A DNA stretch of 64,000 nt from Spirochaetaceae bacterium (lineage in GTDB: Bacteria > Spirochaetota > Leptospiria > Leptospirales > Leptonemataceae): contig PBUB01000008.1 of the NCBI GenBank assembly GCA_002729885.1, forward strand, positions 124,001-188,000, written 5' to 3'. The notes below the pieces were generated by a model that did not search any database, was not told where the DNA came from, and saw only the letters and a program-made list of their open reading frames with translations. The translations under genes and the position numbers were made by a program. Each line of letters begins with the position of its first letter. Positions within the stretch are counted from its first letter, which is position 1. Shown piece by piece: positions 55,097 to 64,000 of the stretch.

Positions 55097-55384
55097 ATGA
55101 TCAGCTTAGCATTTATCGGAGTAGGGCTCGGAATTGGTCTCGTGATCATCGGGGCTGGAATTGGAATCGGACGAATTGGCGATAGCGCGGCTCAAGGAAT
55201 TAGCCGTCAGCCTGAGTCTTCTGGTTCTATCACTGTAGCCATGATTATTTCTGCGGCCCTGATTGAAGGTGCGGCTCTGTTTGCTCTCGTTATTGCGTTC
55301 CAGATGGGCGGTGTTCTGGACAAGTCCACCGTTAGCGAGTTCGCAAAAGCAAACAAGCCTGCAGTAGAACAACAGGACCAGTAA
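55097..55384 (+). CDS. atpE: ATP synthase Fo subunit c
   Basis: A 95-residue hairpin of two helices, the first with the Gly-rich GVGLGIGLVIIGAGIGIGRI, the polar loop GISRQPE, the second with the ion-binding carboxylate in SAALIEGAALFALVIAFQM. The Glu is followed by Gly-Ala rather than the Ser/Thr seen in sodium-binding c subunits, which suggests proton use. GGAGG precedes the ATG. Confidence 0.95.
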   Translation: MISLAFIGVGLGIGLVIIGAGIGIGRIGDSAAQGISRQPESSGSITVAMIISAALIEGAALFALVIAFQMGGVLDKSTVSEFAKANKPAVEQQDQ

Positions 55385-55412
55385 GGATAGGAAGTAGGAA
55401 AGGAGGATCAGA

Positions 55413-55940
55413 ATGTTAGAATTCTTAGCAGCTGAGGGAGGCATTTCATTACTGGATGTGAATCCCGGTCTGGCCATCTGGACCACTGTTACATTTCTGC
55501 TGGTCCTCTTTATCCTGCAGAAATTTGCCTGGAAAAAGATTACCAGCGCTCTGGATGAACGTTCGGACAAGATCCATGATGACCTGGATCGAGCCGAACG
55601 AGTTCGAAAGGATGCCGAGGCAAAACTCGAAGATTACATGGAAAAGCTCAATGGCCTGAAAGAGGAGGGCCAGGAGATTATCGCAGAAGCTCGCAAAGAT
55701 GCTGAAGGACTGCGAAACGAAATCCTGGAAACCGCTCGTAAGGAAGCAGAGCAAATCCGAGAGAGAAGCCGCAAAGAGATCGATCTTGCCATGGATGCAG
55801 CCCTGGATCAACTCCATAAGGATGTGACCGGACTGTCCGTGCAGATTGCCTCTCAGATTCTGGGTAAGACTCTGTCCGAGAAGGACCACAAGGAACTGAT
55901 CGAACAGTCCATCAAGTCCGTTCGAAGTCTGCAGAACTAA
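55413..55940 (+). CDS. atpF: ATP synthase Fo subunit b
   Basis: A 175-residue peripheral stalk subunit: one N-terminal membrane helix (NPGLAIWTTVTFLLVLFILQ, then KFAWKKI) and a long amphipathic coiled coil (ALDERSDKIHDDLDRAERVR, KDAEAKLEDYMEKL). It holds F1 in place with delta. AGGAGG lies before the ATG, 28 bp after atpE. Confidence 0.95.
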   Translation: MLEFLAAEGGISLLDVNPGLAIWTTVTFLLVLFILQKFAWKKITSALDERSDKIHDDLDRAERVRKDAEAKLEDYMEKLNGLKEEGQEIIAEARKDAEGLRNEILETARKEAEQIRERSRKEIDLAMDAALDQLHKDVTGLSVQIASQILGKTLSEKDHKELIEQSIKSVRSLQN

Positions 55941-56031
55941 GGCGGGCTGAAAGCTCGTATGATGGCCGGTTTCATGCCGGCTCTTGAAATCAGCGCACTG
56001 GCCTCGGGGTCGTGCATGGGAAAGGATCGCA

Positions 56032-56595
56032 ATGAGCGAGGAAAAGATAGGAAATCTGTACGCTGAAGCGCTTCTGGATCTGGCTGCCGACAAAGCATCC
56101 GAGATCGAGCAGGAGCTGCAGGATGTGAACAAAGCTCTGCATCAGGAGCCGTTGGTATGGAAGTTCTTCGCCGCACCTGTGGTGGACGAAGAGCAGAAAA
56201 TGCAACTGCTGCAAAAATCCCTGAAAGGGAATGTCTCTGATCTGATGTATAACTTTCTGGGTACTCTCTGTGCTAAAGAAAGGTTTCACAATCTGCCAGA
56301 TGTAGTAGAAGCCTATTCCAGACTGCTGGATCAGCAGCTGGGGCGCAAAACTGTGATTCTCGAATCAGCCACTGAACTGGCAGTGCCTGTAGTGGATGAA
56401 ATTCGCAATACTTTGAAAGATTATTTTAAGATGGAGATTGTGGTAGAGCCAAGAATTAAGCCATCCCTTCTGGGTGGCATTGTGGTTCGTAGCAACGATC
56501 TTCAAATTGATACCAGTCTGTTCAGCCGACTGAAGCGACTGGAAAAGAACCTACTATCTCAGAAAATCCTGGGCGAGGAATACTATGAAAATTAA
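56032..56595 (+). CDS. atpH: ATP synthase F1 subunit delta
   Basis: About 187 residues from the ATG at 56032, preceded by AAAGGA; an in-frame Met at 55984 adds 16 residues unlike the family. The N-terminal helical domain opens [17 protein letters not shown] and the C-terminal part has the motif [20 protein letters not shown] followed by [13 protein letters not shown], the delta/OSCP signature. Its last 11 bp overlap atpA. Confidence 0.95.
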   Translation: MSEEKIGNLYAEALLDLAADKASEIEQELQDVNKALHQEPLVWKFFAAPVVDEEQKMQLLQKSLKGNVSDLMYNFLGTLCAKERFHNLPDVVEAYSRLLDQQLGRKTVILESATELAVPVVDEIRNTLKDYFKMEIVVEPRIKPSLLGGIVVRSNDLQIDTSLFSRLKRLEKNLLSQKILGEEYYEN

Positions 56596-58126
56596 GACAG
56601 ACGAAATCGTAAGCGTACTCAAGAAGGAAATCCAGAGCTTCGAATCGCAGCTGGACCTTTCCGAAGTGGGAGAGGTAATCTCCATCGGTGACGGTATTGC
56701 CCGGGTATACGGCCTGGAAAATGTAATGTTCAATGAGATGGTGGAGTTCGAGGACGGAACCCTTGGACTGGCCTTTAACCTGGAAGAAAACAACGTAGGT
56801 GTTGTAGTTCTGGGCGATTCCAACCAGCTCCGAGAAGGCTATCAGGTAAAAAGAACCGGCCGCGTTCTGGAAGTGCCTGTAGGGGATGCTCTGCTGGGTC
56901 GAATCGTGGATCCCATGGGTCGACCGCTGGATGGAAAAGGACCTATCGATACAGATAAGACCTATCCTGTTGAACGTCTGGCTCCTGGCATCGCCAAAAG
57001 AGAGCCTGTAAAGATCCCCATGCAAACCGGGATTAAAGCCATTGATTCCATGATTCCCGTGGGTCGCGGTCAACGAGAACTTATCATTGGAGACCGGGGC
57101 ACTGGAAAGACTGCCATTGCCGTAGATACTATCATCAACCAGAAAGGTGGCGATGTAATTTGCGTTTATGTGGCCATTGGACAGAAAGCTTCTAAAGTAG
57201 CCGCTCTATATGAAAAACTAAAAGAGCTGGGATGCATGGATTACACCATCATCGTTTCTGCTTCAGCTTCTGATCCGGCTCCTCTGCAGTATCTGGCTCC
57301 CTATGCCGGCGCTTCCATGGCAGAGTACTTCATGTATGAAAAAGGCCGGCATACCCTGGCGGTATATGATGACCTGACCAAGCAGGCAAATGCCTATCGC
57401 CAGATGTCTCTGCTACTTCGTCGTCCTCCTGGTCGTGAAGCCTATCCTGGTGATGTATTTTATCTGCATAGCCGTCTGCTGGAACGAGCAGCGAAGATGA
57501 GTGAGAAATATGGCGGGGGTTCTCTAACAGCTCTGCCTATCATCGAAACCCAGGAAGGCGAGGTATCCGCATTTATTCCTACCAACGTAATCTCCATTAC
57601 AGATGGTCAGATCTATCTTCAGCCCGGTTTGTTCGCATCCGGCCAGCGACCTGCGGTAGACGTAGGTATCTCTGTAAGCCGGGTAGGTGGTTCTGCTCAA
57701 ATCAAGGCCATGAAGTCTGTGGCCGGTAAGCTTCGTCTGGACCAGGCTGCTTTCAAGGCTCTGGAAGCATTCGCGCAGCTGGGAACCGACATGGATGCGG
57801 CCACTCAGGCTCAGCTGGATCGTGGTTATCGCGTGATGGAAGTTCTAAAGCAGGGCGAATCGGTCCCATGGGCGGTAGAAGATCAGGTTCTTTCCATTTT
57901 TGCTGTAACTCGCGGACTAATGGACAAGATCCCTCTGAATCGAGCCAAAGAATTCGAATCAGCATTGATCAGCTATCTGCACGATGCTCATTCTGAAATT
58001 GTAAAGGGCATTCGAGAGAAGAAAACCATCGAAGATGACAAGGCTCTGGAAGCCACCATCAAGGATTTCGCAGAGTCCTTCCTGGCAGGGAAAGCTGCAG
58101 ACATTCGTCATCAAAAGGGCGAGTAA
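56585..58126 (+). CDS. atpA: ATP synthase F1 subunit alpha
   Basis: A 513-residue subunit. Starts with the beta-barrel domain ([20 protein letters not shown]), then the P-loop GDRGTGKTA (about residues 169-177), the catalytic-site arginine region ([13 protein letters not shown]), and [15 protein letters not shown]. Non-catalytic nucleotide-binding subunit of the alpha3beta3 ring. The start overlaps atpH by 11 bp. Confidence 0.98.
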   Translation: MKIKTDEIVSVLKKEIQSFESQLDLSEVGEVISIGDGIARVYGLENVMFNEMVEFEDGTLGLAFNLEENNVGVVVLGDSNQLREGYQVKRTGRVLEVPVGDALLGRIVDPMGRPLDGKGPIDTDKTYPVERLAPGIAKREPVKIPMQTGIKAIDSMIPVGRGQRELIIGDRGTGKTAIAVDTIINQKGGDVICVYVAIGQKASKVAALYEKLKELGCMDYTIIVSASASDPAPLQYLAPYAGASMAEYFMYEKGRHTLAVYDDLTKQANAYRQMSLLLRRPPGREAYPGDVFYLHSRLLERAAKMSEKYGGGSLTALPIIETQEGEVSAFIPTNVISITDGQIYLQPGLFASGQRPAVDVGISVSRVGGSAQIKAMKSVAGKLRLDQAAFKALEAFAQLGTDMDAATQAQLDRGYRVMEVLKQGESVPWAVEDQVLSIFAVTRGLMDKIPLNRAKEFESALISYLHDAHSEIVKGIREKKTIEDDKALEATIKDFAESFLAGKAADIRHQKGE

Positions 58127-58173
58127 TCGCGGGGAGCAATAGCAGGCTGGAAAGAAAGCGTTAGCGAGGCACC

Positions 58174-59097
58174 ATGGCAGGCACAAAGGAAATTAAGAAA
58201 AGGATCAGTTCTGTAAAGAACATCAAAAAGATCACCCATACCATGGAAATGGTAGCTGCGGCTAAGTCACGGCGCATGATGAATCGTGTGCAGGGAGCCA
58301 AGCCTTACGGTGAGAAAATGAAAGAGATCCTGGCCGGCCTGGAGCATCTTTCTGGCACTGTGGAATCCCCTCTGGTGGAGAGAAAAGAGAATCCAAAGAA
58401 GTATCTGCTTCTGGTGGTTACCGCCAATCGCGGCCTTTGTGGAGGCTATAACTCCAACGTTCTGAAGCTTGCTCGTTTTCGCATTCTGGAACTGCAAAAA
58501 GCCGGGAAAGAAGTGGAAGTGCAGGTCATAGGAAAGAAAGGCTCGTCCTATTTCAAGTTTATCAAGATGCCCGTGGCGAAAGTTTACACCGACATCGATG
58601 ATACCTTTACCCTGGATCGTTCCCATGAGCTGGGAAAGTATTTGATGGGCCAGTTCATCAACGACAAGTGCGATGTAATCGAAGTCATCTCCACGGTATA
58701 CTATAACTCTGCAACTCAACTTCCTGAAGTGAAGCAAATACTTCCCATCGGCCAGGAGAGCTCCACTGAGCGTCCAACGCTGCATCCTTCTGGAAAGACC
58801 AAAGAAGAGTCATCGGAAAAGAAAGAAGAAGGCTACCGGCAGAATATGATCTTTCAGCCGGATCCAGAAACAATCATTGAGAAACTGCTTCCTCATCTGG
58901 TTCAAACTGTACTGTTTCGATCCGTTCTGGAAGCGGTAACTGCAGAGCAGATTTATCGCCGGGTGGCCATGAAGGCAGCCAATGATGCGGCCGGCGATAT
59001 GAACAAATCTCTGACGCAACTATACAACAGAAAACGACAGGCCAGCATTACTCAGGAGCTGGCGGAGATTGTATCCGGAGCGGATGCAATCGCATAA
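58174..59097 (+). CDS. atpG: ATP synthase F1 subunit gamma
   Basis: A 307-residue central stalk subunit. N-terminal helix KEIKKRISSVKNIKKITHTM EMV-type signature is clear, followed by VVTANRGLCGGYNSNVLK, and the C-terminal helix AMKAANDAAGDMNKSLTQL ending in QEL. A charged linker (about 205-225, KTKEESSEKKEEGY) lengthens it relative to E. coli. Lies 47 bp after atpA. Confidence 0.97.
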   Translation: MAGTKEIKKRISSVKNIKKITHTMEMVAAAKSRRMMNRVQGAKPYGEKMKEILAGLEHLSGTVESPLVERKENPKKYLLLVVTANRGLCGGYNSNVLKLARFRILELQKAGKEVEVQVIGKKGSSYFKFIKMPVAKVYTDIDDTFTLDRSHELGKYLMGQFINDKCDVIEVISTVYYNSATQLPEVKQILPIGQESSTERPTLHPSGKTKEESSEKKEEGYRQNMIFQPDPETIIEKLLPHLVQTVLFRSVLEAVTAEQIYRRVAMKAANDAAGDMNKSLTQLYNRKRQASITQELAEIVSGADAIA

Positions 59098-60558
<1,461 letters not shown>

Positions 60559-60559
60559 T

Positions 60560-60961
60560 ATGGCATCGGATTTCCAACTCAGCATCGTTTCGCCGGCCCG
60601 GGAAGTCTATCAGGGGCCGGCCCAATCCGCCATTCTTCCGGCCAAAGATGGATCTATGGGAGTGCAACCGAATCATGCTCCCATGATCGCTCTTCTGGGC
60701 TCTGGAATCATTCGATTCCAGACAGAGAGCGGAAGCGAATCCTATTTTCTCAGCGGTGGTTTTCTGGAGATTAAATCCAATCGAGTGACCGTACTGGCCG
60801 ATGAAATTCAGAAGCCAGATGAGATCTCTCTGGAAGACTCTAAGAAGGAACTGGAGACGTTGCTGGCAACATCGGTGTCCGGAGAAGAGGAGATCGACAA
60901 TCATCTGGAGACTATCCAGATCGTTCGTAACCGAATTTCCGCCGCTTCCGGAGGAGAGTAA
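60560..60961 (+). CDS. atpC: ATP synthase F1 subunit epsilon
   Basis: A 133-residue subunit with the beta-sandwich domain (LSIVSPAREVYQGPAQSAIL, GSMGVQPNHAPMIALLGSG) and a two-helix C-terminal tail (about 90-130). It inhibits ATP hydrolysis and links gamma to the c-ring. It starts 1 bp after the atpD stop, so translation is coupled, and ends the operon. Confidence 0.95.
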   Translation: MASDFQLSIVSPAREVYQGPAQSAILPAKDGSMGVQPNHAPMIALLGSGIIRFQTESGSESYFLSGGFLEIKSNRVTVLADEIQKPDEISLEDSKKELETLLATSVSGEEEIDNHLETIQIVRNRISAASGGE

Positions 60962-61313
60962 CTCCGCGTACAACTCCCATACTGAGCTCTTGCAGGAATG
61001 GCATTCACCGGCCTCGGTTGCAATGTCGTCAGCTCCATTGCTAATTGTAGAAAGCTCGCCACCCGGCGGGCTTTTTTCGTGAATCCAATATCGCGAAACC
61101 AAAATCATCGGTAATGCCTTCATGGTAGCCCGGCGGCTTTTTTTCTCAACGTTACAGTGAATTTTTAACCTGTAGATTTTGACAGTGATAAAAAGAATCG
61201 ACTATTTTAAATTGTAGTCCCATTTTCTGGAGGAAGCAAACCCTGGACAAAAGAGGGCACTGAAAGTTCCAATATGAAGATCCAGAGAATGCAATGGGAT
61301 TACGTAGAATCAT
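60962..61313. other. Intergenic region after the ATP synthase operon
   Basis: 352 bp. Contains the strong atp terminator (61051-61077) and a weaker AGCC-CGGC-GGCT hairpin followed by seven T (61127-61144). The rest, an AT-richer stretch at about 61141-61220, probably carries the promoter of the next gene; no exact boxes could be fixed. Confidence 0.55.
61051..61077 (+). terminator. Rho-independent terminator of the ATP synthase operon
   Basis: A 10-bp stem AAAGCTCGCC (61051-61060) with GGCGGGCTTT (61065-61074), one T-G wobble, loop ACCC, followed by further T residues (TTT at 61075-61077). It lies about 90 bp after the atpC stop. Confidence 0.9.
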
Positions 61314-62828
61314 ATGGTTGAATGGCCGCCCAGAATATTATTGGTGGAGGACGATCCACCCACAGCGGCTCTGGAAAAACGCATTCTGGAGAAGGAAGGG
61401 TATGTAGTTACCCTGGCGTACAGCGGTGAGGAAGCCGTTAGTCTTTGTTCCAATGACTTTGACCTGGTGCTCATGGACATCGACCTGGGTCCAGGAATGA
61501 AAGGCACCCAGGCCGCCCGGCAAATCCTGGAGGGCCGGGACATCCCCCTGGCCTTTCTTTCTTCGCATACAGACAAGGCCACCGTTGAATTAACAGAAGG
61601 CATCACTTCCTACGGCTACATTCTCAAAACCTCCGGTCCTGTGGTATTACTGGCATCCATTAAGATGGTATTTAGATTATATGAGGCCAGAGAACGAGAG
61701 CAGGAACACAGAAGGCAACTAAGGGAATCGGAAGCTCGCTACCGGGAGCTTTTTGAGCAAAACCCCATGCCCATGTGGGTGTACGATCTGGATTCCCTGA
61801 AATTTCTGGCCGTGAACGACGCGGCCATGGCCCACTATGGCTACTCGCTCCAGGAGTTTCTGGACCGAACTATAGTCGACATCCGCCCCCCGGAAGAAGT
61901 GGAACGACTGAAGGCCCGGGTAAAAGAACTCAAGACAGACCATGTAAAGTATGCGAACTCGGGATTATGGCAGCATCAAAAGAAAGATGGTACCACCATC
62001 CATGTGGAGATATTTTCGCATGGCATGGATTTTCAAGGTCGTCCGGCGCGATTGATACTGGCCCGGGATGTAACGGAGCGTCTGGCCGCAGAATTTGAAG
62101 TTCAAAGACAGCTTGCTGAAAAGGAAAGGCTTCTTGCCCAATTCTATAGCCGAACCAGAAATCACATCGCTGCGCTGGAAGAGATGCTTAAGGTTCGAGC
62201 CAGAGAAATGCAATCGGAAGAAGGTACCCGGGCCATTCTGGAAACAATGAATCGGGTATCCGGTCTTCGACTGCTTTACGATCAGCTCCTCAAAGGAACC
62301 CGTGGGGATGTTTCACCCGCCAGTTATTTAGGCGATCTGGGAAATGCAATCTTTCGAGCCCAATTACGAGCCACCAATGTAAAGCTGGTTACGGATCTGG
62401 AAGAGGTGCAGCTTAGCTCGAATCAGATTCTGGGACTGGGGGCGGTCACAAACGAACTGATTTCTGAAACCCTGCGATCGGCATTCTGGAGAAAAACCGG
62501 GGGCACTGTATTTTTAGGTTTAAAGAAGGCCGAAGAAGACATAATTCTTTCAGTAGCCGACGATGGAGATCCCTGGAACCTGGATTCCTGGGAGAAAAGC
62601 CCGGATTCTTTTGGATTCTCGGTGATGCTGATGGTAGCCGAACAGCTGGGAGGAAGTATTGGTGTGGAGCCCGACCAGGGTAACCGAATCCTTTTTCGCT
62701 TCCCGCAAAAGGAGATGGACCGAGCCTTTCGGGAAAGCATTTCCGGCTCGCCACTGTCAGAGAGGTTTCGTAACGTAATAGAAGCCGTGAACCATGCCGG
62801 GCATGTGACTCCCCGTCCCGGAATCTGA
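61314..62828 (+). CDS. REC-PAS protein with degenerate HWE/HisKA_2-type kinase module
   Basis: A 504-residue soluble protein. Receiver domain (about 1-125: ILLVEDDPPTAALE, acceptor in LVLMDIDLGPGMKG, Lys in GYILKTSGP), coiled linker, PAS domain (about 140-265: YRELFEQNPMPMWVYDLDSL) and a C-terminal kinase-like module resembling HisKA_2 kinases. In that module the usual HHRVKNN dimerisation/phospho-acceptor box reads YSRTRNH (residues about 278-284), the N-box Asn is replaced in VTNELISETLRSAF, and the G1 motif is DDGDPWN. It is probably not an active kinase; it may act as a scaffold or nucleotide-responsive partner. Confidence 0.85.
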   Translation: MVEWPPRILLVEDDPPTAALEKRILEKEGYVVTLAYSGEEAVSLCSNDFDLVLMDIDLGPGMKGTQAARQILEGRDIPLAFLSSHTDKATVELTEGITSYGYILKTSGPVVLLASIKMVFRLYEAREREQEHRRQLRESEARYRELFEQNPMPMWVYDLDSLKFLAVNDAAMAHYGYSLQEFLDRTIVDIRPPEEVERLKARVKELKTDHVKYANSGLWQHQKKDGTTIHVEIFSHGMDFQGRPARLILARDVTERLAAEFEVQRQLAEKERLLAQFYSRTRNHIAALEEMLKVRAREMQSEEGTRAILETMNRVSGLRLLYDQLLKGTRGDVSPASYLGDLGNAIFRAQLRATNVKLVTDLEEVQLSSNQILGLGAVTNELISETLRSAFWRKTGGTVFLGLKKAEEDIILSVADDGDPWNLDSWEKSPDSFGFSVMLMVAEQLGGSIGVEPDQGNRILFRFPQKEMDRAFRESISGSPLSERFRNVIEAVNHAGHVTPRPGI

Positions 62829-62942
62829 TCCCATCTTTTCCCCCTATTGGAACCGGCCCTTTTTTAGTCCTATGCCGGTAGGGTCATCAAAAATTGACCC
62901 CCAGGAGCCGATGATCTACTATACCACGGAATCCGGATTACC

Positions 62943-64000
62943 ATGGAAGAGAATAAGCAAAACTCCTCGGATCTTGCGGATCTGCCCGATCTAGAACTGG
63001 ATGACCTGGAATTCCAGGAACAGGCTGATGGGCTGGATTCATTAGATACGGAAACAGAAACGAACCTGGATGAGGCCTTTGGTGATCTTGATTTCTCCGC
63101 CGAAGGAGAAACCAGTTCCAGTACAGATGATCCTTTTGCAGATGTAGATAGCGATGCTATAGCTACCGGTGAGTATGATCTTCCCTCCGATGGATCTGAT
63201 TCCGATTCCGATTTTTCCATGGATCTGGACACAGATCTGGACACAGATCTGGATATGGGCCAGCCTTCCGATACAGATATGTCCGGCGATATGGAATGGG
63301 GAGACGATTCCAGCTTCGAAGAAGAGACCTTCGATTCCACCGATATGGAAGACTCTTCTGACAATGATGAAATTACTGATTATTCCGCTGAGGATGACGA
63401 AATCCCTCTGCCTCCCATGATGGAGGAGGACGATGGTCCGGTATCTTTGAGCGAAGATGAACTGGACCGAATTCTTTCTACGGATGATGATTCCGCCGAC
63501 GATTCTCTGGAAAGCACCGGTCTGGAAGAAGTGGATATGGCTGAAAGCGAATCGGATTCCGATTTCGGTTTCGATTCCAGTGATACGGACTCCATGGATT
63601 TTTCCTCTGATGGCGACATGGATTCTGATGAATTCTCCATGGAATCCAGTGGGGAAGGATTGTCCGACCAGGACTTTTCCATGGACGATGATCTGTCCGG
63701 TTCCATGGATTCTTCTCTGGATGATCTGGAGAATTCCTTCGTACAGGATGGAGAAGAGGGTGGCCTGAGCCATGAAGAGTTCACAGACCTGGAAAACGAT
63801 TTTGCAGCAGATCTGCCCGGTATGGATGAGCAGGAAGGTGGCGAACCGGATCTGGAAGAGGATCTGGGTGAAGTACCTTCTGTAGAAGAAGATGAAGGCC
63901 CGGTGGCGCTGAGCGAAGATGAACTGGGAAATATCCTGGAAGATGTGGAAGATGGAGATCCTCAGTTCGCGGAAGGCCTGCGACCGGAGGAAGACCTTTC
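62943..64000 (+). CDS. Extremely acidic Asp/Glu/Ser-rich protein (cut by right edge)
   Basis: An open frame from ATG 62943 continues past the window end (over 350 residues). The composition is dominated by D, E and S (for example DLDTDLDTDLDMGQPSD; FSMDDDLSGSMDSSLDDLE), with almost no basic residues, so the visible part is probably disordered. A short motif recurs: GPVSLSEDELDRIL (near 63435) and GPVALSEDELGNIL (near 63900), each in an acidic context. It may be a scaffold with short linear binding motifs; no family was assigned. The minus-strand open frames in this area are compositional shadows. Confidence 0.75.
   Translation, partial: MEENKQNSSDLADLPDLELDDLEFQEQADGLDSLDTETETNLDEAFGDLDFSAEGETSSSTDDPFADVDSDAIATGEYDLPSDGSDSDSDFSMDLDTDLDTDLDMGQPSDTDMSGDMEWGDDSSFEEETFDSTDMEDSSDNDEITDYSAEDDEIPLPPMMEEDDGPVSLSEDELDRILSTDDDSADDSLESTGLEEVDMAESESDSDFGFDSSDTDSMDFSSDGDMDSDEFSMESSGEGLSDQDFSMDDDLSGSMDSSLDDLENSFVQDGEEGGLSHEEFTDLENDFAADLPGMDEQEGGEPDLEEDLGEVPSVEEDEGPVALSEDELGNILEDVEDGDPQFAEGLRPEEDL

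Noticed and set aside
62870..63784. Long minus-strand frames at the right edge (Ser-rich and Ile/His-rich)
   Set aside because: Reverse-complement shadows of the GAT/GAA/TCC-rich acidic gene on the plus strand.

Overview
The window is bacterial chromosome, and the gene content points to a spirochaete of the Leptospirales (Leptospira/Leptonema/Turneriella side). The main grounds are two giant proteins with LA_2272-type surface repeats, many lipoproteins with relaxed spirochaetal lipoboxes, a caa3-type oxidase, and MCP, Che, cyclase and GGDEF/EAL signalling genes typical of these organisms. Base composition looks near 50% G+C (estimated by eye), higher than pathogenic Leptospira. The genus is an inference. 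No rRNA, tRNA, CRISPR, IS element or prophage was seen.

Layout. 1-4.8 kb (minus): a chemoreceptor cut by the left edge, a thioredoxin-like DUF255 protein and a thioredoxin-reductase-like flavoprotein. 5.3-10.3 kb (minus): a terminal oxidase operon sco-ctaC-ctaD-ctaE-ctaF, with CtaC carrying a fused cytochrome c; CtaD has the YSHP signature of A2-type oxidases. 10.3-17 kb: small lipoproteins, a MORN protein, a small esterase, an ankyrin protein, a 101-bp tandem repeat and a PPOX/amine-oxidase-like flavoprotein. 17.0-27.0 kb (plus): a NarL-type regulator, then a compact chemotaxis operon STAS-cheA-cheW-mcp-cheB-cheR-cheY-sensor kinase. 27-34 kb: AraC regulator, SpoIIAA-like protein, ribosome hibernation factor, adenylate cyclase, membrane protein, lipoprotein and dienelactone hydrolase. 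34.1-39.4 kb (plus): two tandem LA_2272-type repeat proteins plus a 41-codon remnant of a third copy. 39.4-51.4 kb: assorted small genes, a condensation-domain protein, a DUF2461 pseudogene with two in-frame stops, a membrane PAS-GGDEF-EAL protein, an LCCL-domain lipoprotein and exported proteins of unknown function. 51.4-61 kb (plus): signal peptidase I, then the F1Fo ATP synthase operon (two small membrane proteins, then a, c, b, delta, alpha, gamma, beta, epsilon) closed by a clear terminator. 61.3-64 kb: a REC-PAS protein with a degenerate kinase module, and an extremely acidic protein that runs off the right edge.

Function. Two core energy systems (caa3 oxidase pumping protons, F1Fo ATP synthase using them) and one complete chemotaxis pathway account for much of the window. 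The accessory content is mainly cell-surface and signalling. The least explained items are the twin LA_2272-type proteins, the 862-residue exported protein, the acidic C-edge protein, and several non-coding elements: the hairpin inside the oxidase operon, operator-like palindromes before the che operon and before the flavoprotein, and the 101-bp tandem repeat. No clearly new multi-gene system was found.
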